Source: Datnioides undecimradiatus (lineage: Eukaryota > Chordata > Actinopteri > Lobotiformes > Datnioididae). From it: 64,000 nt of DNA. Positions 12,801-27,262 of the stretch are shown in pieces. Location: the NCBI GenBank assembly GCA_008933995.1, contig WARS01000029.1, positions 10,859,107 through 10,923,106 on the forward strand, read 5' to 3'. How positions within the stretch are numbered: the first letter of the stretch is position 1; each line of letters starts with the position of its first letter. The notes under the pieces are model-generated. The model worked only from the letters and a program-made list of their open reading frames with translations, did not search any database and had not been told where the DNA came from. The translations under genes were made by a program, and so were the position numbers.

Positions 12801-15800
12801 TAAAAGAAATAATGGCAGAGAAAAAAAACATTAAAGACACAAGAGAATCTGGTTCCTTTCACCTACTTGTGCATTAAGGGCTTGTGGTAAGTTGGCATTA
12901 CAGTTGCTATGACAATTCCATGTGAAGGCTGCAAGAACTGTAATTTGTTCAGCTTGAACTTGTGTTTTCTTTAGTTTTCAACAGTTTTCAAAGCAGGTGG
13001 AGATTGTTGAGAAGTTGAGGAAATGATGCTTATTTTCTCCACAAATTCCACTGCACAATTTCCATGATTTGATACAAAGTGAATGGTTGTAACCACATTT
13101 TCTTTGGCTATGAATGACTGCACATCAATGTTTAAGCAGCAAAGCAGACCTTCCCACTGTTTTTCTTTATAGCAAACTGATAACCGGGTGTCAACATAAT
13201 TTTGTGCTAATGTAAACTAAATGTGAATGTAACGGTTACAACCTCCATGAGCAAACAAAGGCTTCACTGTAGAATACAGTACAACAAAAACCTGATTTAT
13301 TTTAAGATAACTCAGAAATAAGTAAAGTAACAGAGCTTAAAACTATAGAAGATGTTACGGAAACACCACTAGTGAGAGAACATTAGACAGACTCCCACTA
13401 GCAGTGCTAAAGTCTGTGTGTGTCCTCTTCACACTGCCCCTTGTGCTCTCTAATGGCAATTAGCCTCGGGTAAAGAGGAGCAAAAGTGTTAGTGTTAAAG
13501 TGATGCTTCTGATGGTTAAAATCTGATACTTACCTACAAATTAATCCCAACACTCGGGGCAGTTGTGGACTGTTGCACATCATGATGCATAAGTATAATT
13601 TCACCTGTAGGTTGTCAGCAATCAGTGAGTGATAATAGAGAAGAGAATATTTTCCTGAAAATGTTGGAAAGAGTATCCTTCTTTAAGGAGGATGCTTTAT
13701 AGAGGATGGATAGGAGCACAAGCAATTATTATTTTTCACCTGTTAAGCATCCCTAATTATACTAACCACCAGCGCTTAATAGCCAGTCTGGAAATGATGC
13801 TAATCACTGCATTGACTGCAAATCCTGAAGTTCGGTAATTAAAGCTGATTTATATATACACACACCTACCTAAAAGAGCGAGTTTGATTATCATTACATT
13901 GTTCTGAGCACTGAGAAAGGAGACAGCCATAGATATGCTAATGCTAATTCCACGTTGTCTATTTAAAAACCATACTTTTAAACAAGACATGACAGTATGA
14001 AAAGAAGCCGTGAGTCTCAGTTGTACAGATCAGTATTTAAGGATTTCCATAAACAAAAGGTGCACATCTCTCTCACGATTTAAAAATTCTGTTTTTGTTA
14101 CCCTAACTTTTACAGTTTCAGTTCACTTTCTCTCTAGATTCACTCTAAATTGGACATTCTTATTCTCCAGCTGTAAAATGTCAATGAGAGAGGCTCTGAG
14201 TGGATAAAAATATTTTCATGTTCACCTTTACTGACAGGAGTGAGTCATTTTTGGAGGGGTTTTTGGCCTTTGGTTTTGCTTCTCATGGTGCATTGATCCT
14301 GTCTCTGATTTGTGGAGTTTGTTGGCCCTGTTCTCATTTTTCACTCTGTGCATATTCTAGTCTTTTCCTCACCTCCTCTCCTCACAACATCCATGATTCG
14401 ATGCCATCATTTTAAAGCAGCAGCATCATCTGTCCATTGCTTTTTTAAAAAGCTGAGGCTACCAATGTATGTACTTTTAATTTAATATACTAATATGCAA
14501 TTTAATACTTGAATACACTGAAAACACACACACACACACCTTTATAGAAAGATCCAAAATTCTGATGCATAATTGCTCAAGGTCAAAATCCAATAAGACA
14601 TATCACCAGTGACACATGGCTAAATTATGCACAAATAAATGAAAGCTTCACCTGGATTAGACTTATAATGCTCTAAATAAGACCAAAGCTAGAAACGAAG
14701 CAGGCGACATTTTTTTTCTTCCACTGCTGTCTCCTTTGATGAAGGACCTTTGAAATAGGAAAATCCTCCAGAGGAGCTATGGCTGTGAAAGAGAGACATA
14801 GAAATTGTGAAGGCAACCCAAAGATCCATGTAAAACCTGTCTCTTATTCTTAATACAAATATGGCAGTTAACACACAGTGACTATGACTAAGGAATGAAT
14901 AAACTCCAAGTTAGAAAATGCTTTAACATCTCACTTAAACTGCAAATGACTAAGTGAACAATTACTTCAATGCAGCATAGCCAGAAGAAAGATCCTTTAA
15001 ATGCTGATAAAATGAATAACCGTCTTTGAGGTTCCTCTGGGAATAAAGTGACTCCTCTGTTATGTAAGTGTATGGTTTTAGAGTGATCAAAGTGAAAACA
15101 TACATTAAATAAAACCATTAAAGTCACTATGTTCCTTCATTTTGTAAGCAGCTCATCCATTAGATTAATTAAGTCATGCTGGGCTCAGGTGAATATTCCC
15201 TTTCAACATCACTCAAAGCTGCACATTTACTCACATTTAGATTTTAATGAGAATCGCCCAGAGGAGTCCTCTGTCTCTGACATCTCTGACCAGGGAAGTT
15301 CTGGATTACATCCTGAAGAGCAGGTATTTTAGATACTTTGTTGACGTTAAGCCGGAAGGCAATTCAGGCTCAGGAGACGAGTATACACAGACTCATGGAG
15401 TAGGAAATAGACAACTGTAGACTGAAGATGGAAGGTTCATAAAACACTAGATGACAAATGATGAGGAAAACTGGCCTGTTTATATAATTTGCACATATTA
15501 GAAAGTGTGTCACCAACTCCAAGAGAATTAACATGGGCTAAATGTGTTCTTTGAAGCTTAGAGATTACAAAAATTATAAATGTCAAGTTTTAAAAATGGT
15601 TTTATACAAAATAGCTCAGGTTGATAATTAAGTTCATGATGAGTGAGTTTTGTGTGGTGCATGGCAGCATTTTCCACCAACAGCAAAATACTGCTGCCTG
15701 TAAAGTATTTTGGCAACTCTCAGAGAGCTTGACTGTGGATAAGAAGAAGGCATGTCCGCAATGAGCAAGCAGCAGAGTGCTATTTCAGCGTAACAATTTA

Positions 15801-18800
15801 CAGTTCAAATATCAGCCTGTTCAGACTGGTTCAAAGACACAACCATTTTGTGATTTCTGTCATATTATTTCAAACTGGAAATAATAAAGCCACTGTTCTA
15901 TTCTTAAAGTGCATTGCAGGTCATTTTTTATATTTTTTTGGTTAACAAACCCCATCAAAAGACAATAACTGCAGTGTGTTTCTCTCGTACTGCGTTTAAA
16001 CTTCCCTACACAGCAGTTTGTGCCTGCATACAGAATGTAGGAGGCCAGGACACTGAAAAGGCAAGTACAGAAAACCCAAGACATCTTCTAAGTAACTAAT
16101 TTCAAATCAACATGAAATGTACATGATCTGTATGAGATATACTGTTCTTCCTGTATATAACTGAGCATCTATATCTGACAACCCCATTCTTTTATAGTTT
16201 TATTTTTGAGATTTTCCAAAAGATATTTGGCCAGGATTCATTTATTAATTGTTATTCAGTGAACTTAATCTTGTGTTTTGTGAGTGTAAAAACGTCCCGT
16301 GTTGATCAGACCCACAGCCATCTAATGCTGCTGTAAACGTCTACACTTGAATTGTGTTTCCTGATGTTTGACCCTTTTTTATCAGCTGGGAGTGAGCTAT
16401 TAGAAGAAGCCACACTGAAGTAATATGAGAAGAAGAGTCAATGACCCAACATAATTTCTGCTGTTCAGAGTCACTGTCCTCTGGAGCAAGATAAGAGTGG
16501 CCAAAGATAAGGAAGTGAGTTGAAGAAGAAAATGGCTTCACTATTCTGGCCGGTGCAGGTGACTGGGGAATGCTGCAAGCTGCTGAGAGACGTCATTGCT
16601 GTGCAAGAAGCTCCAGAGGGCAAACAAATGAGCAGTTAAATTACCATTAGACAGATTTTTGAAGCAGGAATTGAATTCCTTTAAACTATTTTTCCAGAGA
16701 GTCAAGGAGTCTGTCGCAGTAAAGTTAGCGGTAATCAAGACAACGTTTGACTTGATATCAACACAAGCAGGTTTTTAAAACAGGTACTAACAACACAATC
16801 TAGGCTACACCCAAAGTTGTAGCATGCTTTGATGAAGGTTTACAAGTTTTTACAATAGCAGGTGAGCTGTTAACCAACATAGATGGTTTCTCCCCTTTAA
16901 TCATAGCCTCAGTCATTGGCTCAGAGTCAGACATTTAACAGAGGTCATGAGGTCATCTCTCATATGCACTACTTCATTTCATTTCCCAGAAGCCTGGTCG
17001 TAGTATGATGACGGAAGGTGAAAATTGAAAATTTAAATTTTTCAATACATATCACTCATTTTATAGTCGCTTTATGAGGTTGTGGGCCATTTGCTACAGT
17101 TCATCCTCTGTGTGGATTCTATTTATCGATCTCTGTGCATGCACTCTCACACAATCTGAAAGCAGTTGATATATTCTGTTACAGACCCTTTCGGTCCCTG
17201 GTGATATATGTCTAAAATCGTCTGTTTGTTTAGCACATTTCTCTGTAGAGGTAGGCCATGAATCAACGTTCGTCACATCTGCTCTCCTTTAACAATAGGT
17301 TGAGGCATTGCTGCACTGGTTTACTGTTGTGTTCATTTTTCTGTGCTGGGATGATGCTCTGATTCAGTCTGATAGTGTTACATTGCAGTGGCTTGTTTTT
17401 CCAATCTGGTCTGGACAGTTTGTCCTTCTTAACTTTATTGTCATTTATCATGTGCAAGCAATTTCAAACACATAAAGTTAAAGCCAAGACAGTAACCCAG
17501 AGAGGCACAAGGACTGGGGTTTGAATAAAGCTCTGGTTTATTGCAGGGCTTAAAAGCAAGGTGAATAAGTGCCAGGAGAGAGTGGAGAAGAGCTGGGGAA
17601 GTCTGGGGCAGGGATTACAGACTAGTGGCTGGCAGAGCTATCTGCAATCTGGAACAATCTGAACTAGAGGAGAAGCAAAACGGAATTAATTCAGGGGATA
17701 TGAAGGGAAATGAATTGTCAGGAAGCAAAGACTGACTGTGCAGGTACTGCAATTGGGAAGTGTTCAGCCTGAGTTTTTGTAGGAGAGGTAATTGAAAGAT
17801 AAGATGCAGCTGATGAGGAACCACCCTCAGTCCAACACACCTGTCCCCACTCTCAGAGAGAAAGAAACAGCTAGACAGAGGTGGAGGGAAAGACACAGGT
17901 AACCAAGCACAGGCCAACATAGTGACACACAAACTTAATCTTTGCTTTACATTTTTTCTGGCAATGTCGTTGCATTTTGTAACATAGTCACACAAATTGT
18001 AATACTGATTATGTTTTATACAAAGAAAACAATCCCCCCCAGTTAGTCATCCCCTAATCTATGTGATATACAGGGTGAGAGAAAAGGAAACGAAAATACA
18101 TCCTTCTGGTACTTTCCATTGTCCAGCGGAACTGTGTCCTGCCATCTGACTCAAGAAGCAATATAAACACTCAGTATGGCCTACAAGGTCAACATTTACA
18201 ATCCCAGCTGTTATGAGAACAAGGTTGATATTATCTTGTAAACAAAGAAAGAACCAGTTCCCTATCTCAAGAAACTCAAGAGACACCCCAGTGTATTTCA
18301 ATCTTTGTGGCTAGACAGTCTGGGGTTTTTTTCACACTTTAAAGATTGCAGACAATTGTAATGACCATTTTCAACAAAAGATTTAACTGTGATTCGGTAG
18401 TTTTTGTATACCTGTCTGCAGTAAGAAAAGTATTAAATTTGGTTTTGAGTTTTTGTTTGGTTACTTCTTTTATTTTTAAGAGTATTTCCCCAATTGTCTT
18501 CTCACCTGTTTTTCACACTTCTAAAATTTCTACAATTGGCAGTGCTTTGCAGTGATTTACATAAAGAGTAAATGTAACACAGGCAAAGATCTAAGTAGGA
18601 CAAAATAATACAGAAGAGTTCTATTTGATGTTTCAAGTCCAATAGCACATATATGTCGACCCTTTTTAAAAAAAAAAAAAAAAAAAAGCAAATAGTATAC
18701 TATTAGTCAAGCAGGTGTTTGCGAAACCTTTTGGTCTTAAGCTTTTTCTTAAAAGTCATAAGGGTCTGTAACTCGTTCTCCACCTGGGAATGACAGAGGA

Positions 18801-21800
18801 GAAGAGTCTAGCTTGTGATTTCTGATGGAAATAGGCCTTGTTGGCAGAGTGTAGAGAGTGGGATAGAGCTGTAGACCTGAATGATGGAGTTCTATTAGCC
18901 AGGAGCAGGTGTACTTGAAGTTTTGTAAGCGGGCATCAGTGTTTTGAATTATACGCACACAAAATCACTTATGTTTCTTTAGTTTCATCTGTGTCTTGTT
19001 GAAGCTGGAGATATACTTGCTGTTTAGCTGTGCACTCGTGCTTTGTGGACATATTGTTCATATAGTTGTTCCTGTATATTGCGTGGTGACGTTTGAGGAC
19101 AGAGGGAAAAATCACACCAGCAAAGGTTTATGCTGGAAAAAATTAACTAGACTTTTATTTTCAGTCTCTAAACAACACAAAAAAATACAAAAATGAAACG
19201 AAGAAAGATTTAACAAACAAAACATTATGTGACACATCACCCTGCTCTCTCTTAATCAGTCCATTTCCCCCCTCCACTCTCTCACAGCACACACTTATAT
19301 AGCTGTGGAGCTCAGTTCAAACTGACCTATCAGGTCAGCTCTGTAGGAGGGAAGAATTGTCACAGTTATCAATAAATACACATTAGCTCTTTGCTTGTTC
19401 ATGCCAACAAGCCCAGTTCATTCCTCAATAGGTTAGCATAAATATTTCATCTTCCAAACAAGCGAGTTATATTCACATTATTCACTAACAGCCTAAATCA
19501 GCCATCATTGCCTCATTCATCCTTTGGCCAATCAAACCCCAGAACCCGCCCACTCATAAGCCAGATAAAAGGGCTGAAGTTGAGGCGTTCTCCCTCTTTT
19601 ATCACCAGGATAAGATAGCCTCCACAAAGGACCCAGACCAACAGGTTACAGCTTTTATAACCCACTACCTGCAATATCAAAAGATGATAGCTAAAAATAT
19701 TAAGGCTGAGTGCATTGTTTGATCCATGTTGAGAACATAAATTGAATTAAAAAAACAACGAAACCAGTGTGATGATTCTGTTCATGCTTTAACCAAAATG
19801 GTTAGAGAGGGACTTGGTGCTTCCTCACATTACAAGCTTGATGGAGGGTACCAAGAGATGGCACATAAGAGAAATCAGACAGTGTGGTACTTCTACATTT
19901 GCACTGATGTAAACAATAAACATGGCAATGCTTGAGTTACTCTTTTGTTCATTCTGAGATCACAGCACCAGAAGAGACAGCAGCACAAATGTAGATAATT
20001 TGTAATACCGCTTGTTTTAACACAGCGTGGCAATGGCCAATATGTTTCTCTTGTTGTGTCACTGTAAGAAATTGACAATGTTAGTATTTTCTTGTGTGTT
20101 TCCTAGTGTTCCTTGTGTTTGTTTGCATGTCTCAACCACCCATAAGCCTTTGTCTTTTTAGTCCTGCAAATTATCCAGATTTTAAGAATTCCACTGACTG
20201 TTTATTCAAGAGTTTCAATAAGAAAGCTTTGGTTGATGCGTTTACTGGACCCAGAGAGAATCTTGTAAGAAGCAAAGGAGCACATTTTGCTCAAGCAATA
20301 ACTTTAATTTCAGACAATAAAACAAGATCCACTTTGAGGTCCAACCACCTACGAAAATCAGGCATTCACAGTGTTCTTTTATATATATATAGTCTCAAGC
20401 ACCATGGCATTGCTTCCAAAACAACAGTAGGAAGAAGAGAGAAGAGTATAATAGAGGTTTGCAGAAGTCACCACAATCATTGCTCCCTGAGTGGTACACA
20501 CCCAACGGTCAGAATCTTTCATCGTGCATTCACATAGAAAAACCACATCAAAACCACTGAAATTGTGAAGAGCTGCTGTGCATCACATTGCACAAACAGA
20601 TTCAGAAATTCAGGCGTAAGCTTATTATAGAGCTCCAGAAAAAGAGAAGCAGTGTGAGGCGACAATATACTTGTGAGCATAATGTTAACTGAGGTGCACA
20701 GTTTTCTGATAATACAATCAATTACCAAGTGACAGATGCTTAGTGAGCTCTCAAGCTTAAGCAATACATTAACAGCGGCAGAGTATGCCTGTTCTTTCAC
20801 TCTAATTCACATATTAATACTTTGATTTATGTTCACTCAGCAAAAATGGAACATAAACACTGAGTAATGAAATGCAAATAATATTGCCTCCTCCAAATAA
20901 GATATATACAGCCACATCACAAACAGAATCTCTGGTCCAATTTTACAGCTCTAGGGAAGGTGAGATCGGAAATCTTTTTACCAAAACATGCAGTCTGATT
21001 TTTGTCTGCTTGCTTTATTTCATCTGATTTGCACATAAGGCTCCTCAAAATAGGATAATTTGTGAAAATTACCAAGCTTCACAATCATATCATTTTAACT
21101 TACAAAATAAAAAGACTGAAATGAAATTAAAGACCCCGAAGAACAGGAAGATTAACATTCAACAATGTGTTTTAGTTTGAGACATTAAAGTGAAAGGAAA
21201 TGACAATAGCAGACAATTTTGTGATGTCTTTTCATATAAATTGAAAGTAATCAGGAGGCTGTTTTCATGACTGATGATTTGGGGAAATGCTTGACATGCC
21301 GTTTTGCAACAGTTGATAATATTCAGCAATATGTCTGATGCACTATCACTAATTATTATTCCACGTGCAAATTATTATAGTGGTGTGGGAAGGGATTACC
21401 ATGGCCAGAGCATATTTGTGATGCATTTGAGCTTCTCGAAGTTCATTCACAACTCATTTGTGCTTCACAGCCAGAAATAGAGGAGCAGACCTACTTTGGC
21501 ATGTATGTGTAATCAGAGTATGAGTCATTTGACTAATTGATTCAGCTAAGCTTGATCACTTCAACTGCTCACTTCTGTCTCATTAGTCTTTATATATAGT
21601 CTGAAAAGCATCTAGTTTTCCAGCAGGGGGGTGGTTTCCTGAAATTAATGGAAGAGACCCAAGAGTAATTACAAAAAACACAAGAATATCTGAAAATGAC
21701 CTCCTGTCTAATTGAGGACAGATGTCTCTATTACACCCACAAATTAGAGGGAAGAAAAGTTGGCAAACGTTTCACTGTTGAACTCAATTTTCTTTGTTCA

Positions 21801-24500
21801 GTAGATAACTGTCAATTGTTGCAAATACTGGTTAAAAGGAAAATGTGTTGTGTGTATTGATTTATAGCCAGTCTGTGGCAAATCTATGACATCACTTTTT
21901 ACACACCAAAAAATGAGTTTGCATCTGCCAGTTTTATGAATAAATAAGTCAATTAGAAAGTCAAAATAACAAAGAAGTTAATCAATAACGACACATCAAG
22001 CATGTAGCCTAAATGTCACCCAAGATTCAGAGACTAAAATTAGGAGCAACATCAGATCTGTGAGACAGATGTTTCTAGAATGAGTATGTGAAAAAACATA
22101 AATGCTGTTTCAATCATATTTTCTTAATGATTGCCCAGCATTTAAGATATGACTGGCAGTTTTTCAATGAACATATCCTTGCACCCTCCTCTCATGCAAT
22201 GACTCAGTGGCACCAAAGTCAAGAATTAGTTCCACCAGCTGTTCAACATGATGTGCACATTATGGAAAAGTGCATTAATTCCCACTGAGATAGACAGATA
22301 ATAGCACATACTTGTGACAGACTGTGGCTCAGTCCTGACCAAGGGCTTGACTGTGAATGTAGAAAGACTTGTTGCGCTTGCATCAGCTAATTAGCTATCA
22401 GTGACTAACACAAACCCTAACCTATGTCTGACTGAAAGACAGAGAGGGACAGATGGCCTGAAGAGGAAGAGACAAAGAGGGAGAGAGGTTGACCGGAAAA
22501 GGTCAGAAGACCCAGTTGAGCAGGCAGAGGGACAAAATGAAGGTCCCAAGATAGAAGGGCTGAGCTGAGCTGTTTTTACATTTGAACTATGAACAATGTC
22601 TGCAGAATAAGGTCAAGTTTGCCTCTCACACAGGGACCCAACAGAAGCCTGTCCATGTCAGACATGTTCTTTTACTGGGTATAATGTTCTTTTGTTTGGT
22701 TTAGATAGAGGATGGTGCAGGGGCAGAGGATACGGGAGCAGGAGGACTCATCTAGAATAATGACTTGCTTTTACACTGATATGAGTACTGTATGTATTTT
22801 GATATAACAGCAATATATATCAGCAATTAAGCAACGAAAGACCGGAAAGCAATACAGGCATGCTGAAGAGACTATGAAGCAGCTACACTCCATGGAACGT
22901 CATCAATCCTCCCACTCACTGTGTCAATCTGTGTCAGTCAGTCTGTTGTTGTGAAAACAACTGCAGGATCATTCTCAGAAAAAGGCCTCTTCTTATTTAA
23001 TATAGGTTTGTTCTGGCTCCTGTGAATTTTCAGAGTCTTGTAATATGAAAGTTTGTTTTTAGTTATTTTCCCTGCAGCTGTTTGACACTACAAAGCTCAG
23101 CCTTTAAGTTTGTATATGTAAGAATATCCAAATCTGACCCAAGCCTCAGGGCCTAGTAACCAAGCCTGACCCAAACCCAGCAGCTCAGAATCCTGTAGAG
23201 TGTTGATGGCATGCAAATACATACTGGTAAAGTTACTGATGGACAGCCCGAGTAAAATCAGGACAAGCATGTGGTACTTGTGATGGCAGGTCTTTGGGGA
23301 CAAATTGTCACATGTGACAACTTATTTTACGTCATACCCCCTTCAGCAGCCAACTGTTAGAGGGCCCTGACCATAGTGGGAAGAGTGAGAAAAAATAAAT
23401 CTGAGCTTCCCGTTTTTCTGCTGGAGACAAGAACCAGGGCTGGATTCTTATCCAAGTTTGTCTTCATCAGAACACATGCTCTTGTTGAAGAAAATTGGTT
23501 CTGATAAGCAGCAAGGAAGACAAAAGGCCCCAAATCATCCTGGACTAGAACCAAAACAATGGAGGAGTTGACAGCCTTGACAAGGTGCTTTAAATGCAGC
23601 ATTTCTCATTCCGGCATTACATTTTAATGATATATTGCTTTATTTCTTTGCTGCAGGTTTAGAGTGCACACATTAAACGTGACAGCCTGTCAGCCCCACT
23701 TCTGTCTTCATCTTATTTGTATCATGGAAATCAAACTGACCTAGAATCAGGGAAGTGTCACAAGAGGAGTCTGTTTCTGGAACAGCTTGCGAAAGAGCTG
23801 ATGACACCTTTCATCCAGGGTCGGCAGATTATTTCTGGTACGCCATCCTCTGCTAGCTTGAACGCTGCAGCAGGATGGAGACTCCACCTCTGCAGCAGCA
23901 TGCCTTCATCCACCTGCTCCTCATGACCCATCAACAACAACAAGATGCTGCTGATTCTGCCTTGGCAAGAGTGACATCAAAACGGTGTTAAAAATGCAAT
24001 GCATATATTTACAAATAAAATACCACAATGAACACACACTGCCACTCATGCAAATGGAGGCCCACTTTTAATGCAAAGACACACACATACACACACAGTG
24101 TCAGTGACTGTTTTTCTGTGTCTTTGCATTTCTAATCCAATTGAGCTGAACGTCTTACAAAAAAGTTCAAATTTAGGTTTTTTGGTCTAGATATAATGGT
24201 TAAATGTTCTTTGTTAATAAATGTTGCTGTTTGCTAGGCTGGGATATCAATAGCAATAACATAATCAATTTTGCATCATGCATCACAATGAAGAAAGATT
24301 TCTACGCCCAGTCAAAGTATCCTGGTGGACAGAAAACAGCTTAAAAAAAAACCTTGTCCATGATCATCTAGTATGGGAGTATTTTAGACAGTCCCAACAA
24401 TGTTTGTACTCTTTAAGCTCTGCAAATTGGAAAAACAGTAATTGTCAGTAATTTGTCCCCTATATATGTGGATTATTATACAGGAGTAATTTTTTTAAGT
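9803..24500. other. Gene-poor intergenic region of about 14.7 kb
   Basis: No multi-exon coding pattern could be supported on either strand. The longest frame, 147 codons from 20094, lacks recognisable domains and has no paired splice sites or homologous motif. Visible pieces are a (CA)n run at about 14525-14540, a 21-bp poly-A tract near 18668-18687, purine-rich sequence at 22436-22510, and possible decayed interspersed repeats at 17461-17930 and 19080-19650. Stretches around 13730-13860 and 21350-21600, with TAATTA and CAGGTG-like words, look less repetitive and could be conserved non-coding elements, but that needs alignment. Confidence 0.45.
17461..17930. repeat. Possible interspersed repeat of fish genomes
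   Basis: The composition (gtaacccagagaggcacaag, ctctggtttattgcaggg, then caggtgtgttgg-like text read in reverse near 17830-17850) resembles dispersed non-autonomous elements common in teleosts. The style is shared with 32275-32460. No terminal repeats or target-site duplication could be fixed by eye. Low confidence. Confidence 0.3.
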
Positions 24501-24519
24501 TAGCAGCCTCGCTACAGTG

Positions 24520-25150
24520 AGTATAAAAATGTCTACACAGCCTCATTAAAAACTACAGGTTTCTGAAATGCAAATACAGAAAAAATGTAATTTTTTATAT
24601 TACAGCATCAAGTCATTGTGAGTAGTAGAGTGTGGTGGAAGTTTGTACACCAAATCGCTTCATCCCAGTCTTCTTTGCAAAGAAACTAAAGTCAAAAATC
24701 CTCTGTGTGCAGAACTCTTAAGGTCATTCCTCATATATTTGATTGGTCTGGACTCTGGGCAATTCCAACACTTTGGGTTTCCTTTTACAAAGTCATGTTT
24801 GGTCCACTTAGATGTGTGCTTTAGGTCATTGTCATGTTGGAGTGTGAAAGTCCTCTTCATCTTCAGCTTTCTGATGTTTCTGATGGAGGCCAGCAGGTTT
24901 TGTGTTACAATGTCTTGATATGTTTGAGTAATTTATGATACCTTCTATCTTGACAAGAGCCCCTGACCCAGCTGAAGAGAAGAAGCCCCATGATGCTAGC
25001 ACCACCATGCTTGACAGTCAGTATTGTGTTCCTTGGATGATGAGCTGGCTTTGAGCCAAACAACTTTCAGAATTAAGGCCAGAAAGTTCAAGCTTTGTCT
25101 CATCAGACCAGAACACATATTCCCACATGGTTTGGGCTAACCCAGTCTAA
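24520..25150 (-). mobile_element. Decayed Tc1/mariner-family transposase fragment
   Basis: Read on the minus strand, about 25113-25078 encodes FWSDETKLELSG, matching the first catalytic-Asp block WSDETK of Tc1-like transposases. About 24860-24700 encodes LQHDNDLKHTSKWTK, matching the second-Asp block QHDNDPKHTSK. It continues with a degraded NPIE/W-type segment (PESRPIKYMRNDLK) and an HRG-like end. Internal stops and frame changes, for example around GGASIMG, show it is not functional. The amino-terminal DNA-binding half is missing. The downstream end (ctacagtgagtataaaaatg near 24513) resembles the tacagt-type terminus of fish Tc1 elements. Confidence 0.8.
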
Positions 25151-27262
25151 CTTTAATCTGGTTTAAGTCTCTAAATCTCAACCATTCTCATTGATGGTAG
25201 GTGTTTGCAAATTACAAACAAATGATTTTGAACATGTTGGTTAACAGACTTGTGAAATCAGGGATGTTTTTAATAATTTTGTTTTTCTCTCTAGATATTT
25301 GGTTTGTTATCGGATCACAATCAAGATGGAACAAAGGTGACATTTACATGTTATTTGTCTTTCCATTTCAAAATCTGCAGATTGATGAGATTGTCATACC
25401 CATTGTAAGCTAGCATAATTTAGGTGGATGATGTCTAATTATAGTTCAGCTGTTTATTTATATATTTGTCTAATTTACTACATTATCATACCTTATACCA
25501 TTAAGGTTTCTTCATCACCATAATGTTAAAAGTAATTTCCTCACTGTGGCTGTTATGGTAATGTAACGTTGCATCATCCTGCATTGTCATTCTGCCATTT
25601 AAGGCCACGTATGAGTGAGTAAATGGTTTAAACTAGAAGACTGTTTTTACTGTCCATAGATCATTTCAATTATTTTTCTCTCCCCATGCTGATGCAAAAA
25701 TACATTCACCAAGGATTATCTTAACTGCATATTACTCCAGGGATTAAATAAATCCACTGTAGGAGCAGCAGCGTTATTATCAATTTTCAACCAATTATCA
25801 ATTAGAGAATTTATTTTTGAACTGTACACTAAAACTTACATTGAAATGAGTTAGGGATTCTGAACAGTTAGGGAAAAGTGTTGACTCATCAAATATACAA
25901 AACTCTATAAGTAAACAGTAAACATTGAAGCCTTTGTAGTTCTCTATAGTAGATGTGAGACTAAGATCACAACAATAAGGCTCACACAGTCAATATAGCA
26001 AATCAATACATGAACATAGACAAGAGTTAAGCAGTCCCGTTCTTACCTGTGTGCACTGTAATGCTATGCTATGCTCAGTTAACATTATCAGTCAATGGGA
26101 GAGGGGTACTTTGGGGTGGTGGTTTGTTAGCTGGTGATACAAGGCAGGCTCTTGTATCGTAGCAAATCACCAGCAGTGACTTGCAAATATTTATGTGACA
26201 AACTCTTTGATTTTTATTAGAGGTAAATTAATTATTACATTGATTAAGTAATTAAATAACAATAGTTAGCGTAGAATTAGGTGGATCTAAACTCTGAATT
26301 GGTAATAGACACTTTTTTTGCTCTAACTCATCATTCTAAATTAAATGTTGATTGAACAATGTTGAGTTAATTAATTAATTATTTTTTTATCCTTGTCAAA
26401 TTAGTAGTTGTAGAACTATTGTTTTTTTTTTATATATTTTTTTTATTTTTTAAGCAAGACTACCAACTTCCTTGCACACAATATTTATTCTGTCTTTTAC
26501 AGGAGGACTTCTTTCTGTTCTCCACAATCTCTACAATCTACAAATGCTCCATGCAATACTGTGTAATTTATTGTTTTTAAAGTGTTACAGTAATGTACAG
26601 TGAATGTAGTGGTGTTAAATGGTTCATTTAATTTTTACAAGTTGAGTCACAGCAAAACAGAGAGGCAGCAGTGTACAACGAGATAAATAATTTGACTTGA
26701 CAGACAATTGGTATACCTTTAGTGAAGTGCTTGCTGTTTGATTGTTGTATATTTACAGTAGCTGTTGTGGTGTTGTCAATCATAGACAAATACTGACCTC
26801 TACTGTAGGTGCTGTGAAAAGCCAAGCACCAAAGTGTAGTACAAATACACATTGTACTGCATCACATTCAGTTGCAGCTGAAAGTACTCTTAAGTACTGA
26901 ATACAACAACTGGTGCAGTCTTTACGAATATACTGAGGATTCCTCACCCTGACATCTCCTTTTATGGCATATAAAGACTCAAAATCATCATTTTACTAGC
27001 CATTAAAGAGGCCTCAGTCTTTCTAATAACCATCTTGGCAGGTCAGAAAATGTTGTTGAAATCCTTCATTTTATGACTACAGTAGCAGCACAGATATCCG
27101 TCATTTTTACAACAGATGTGTTCTGCGTTGATCTCAAAATCAAGCAGGCACATAGAGAGATGCTTCAGATCAACGAACCATGGACCCAAAATGCTGGAAA
27201 ATGTAAAGCAGTTTCATTTGGATGTTTCATCTGAAAGACTCCTGTAATCCATCATCCTGCCT
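25151..27262. other. Intergenic DNA, no supported gene; right part is probable dynlt2b 3'UTR
   Basis: AT-rich sequence with poly-T runs near 26430-26450 and no exon-like frames. The last few hundred bases before 27263 probably hold the 3'UTR of the minus-strand dynein light chain gene, but I could not fix its polyadenylation site. Confidence 0.45.

Noticed and set aside
17615-17995. 126-codon minus-strand frame
   Set aside because: Lies in a probable interspersed repeat, with no protein signature.
20094-20537. 147-codon frame, the longest in the desert
   Set aside because: No domain, no splice partners, composition like translated AT-rich DNA, ends by chance; not supportable as a gene.
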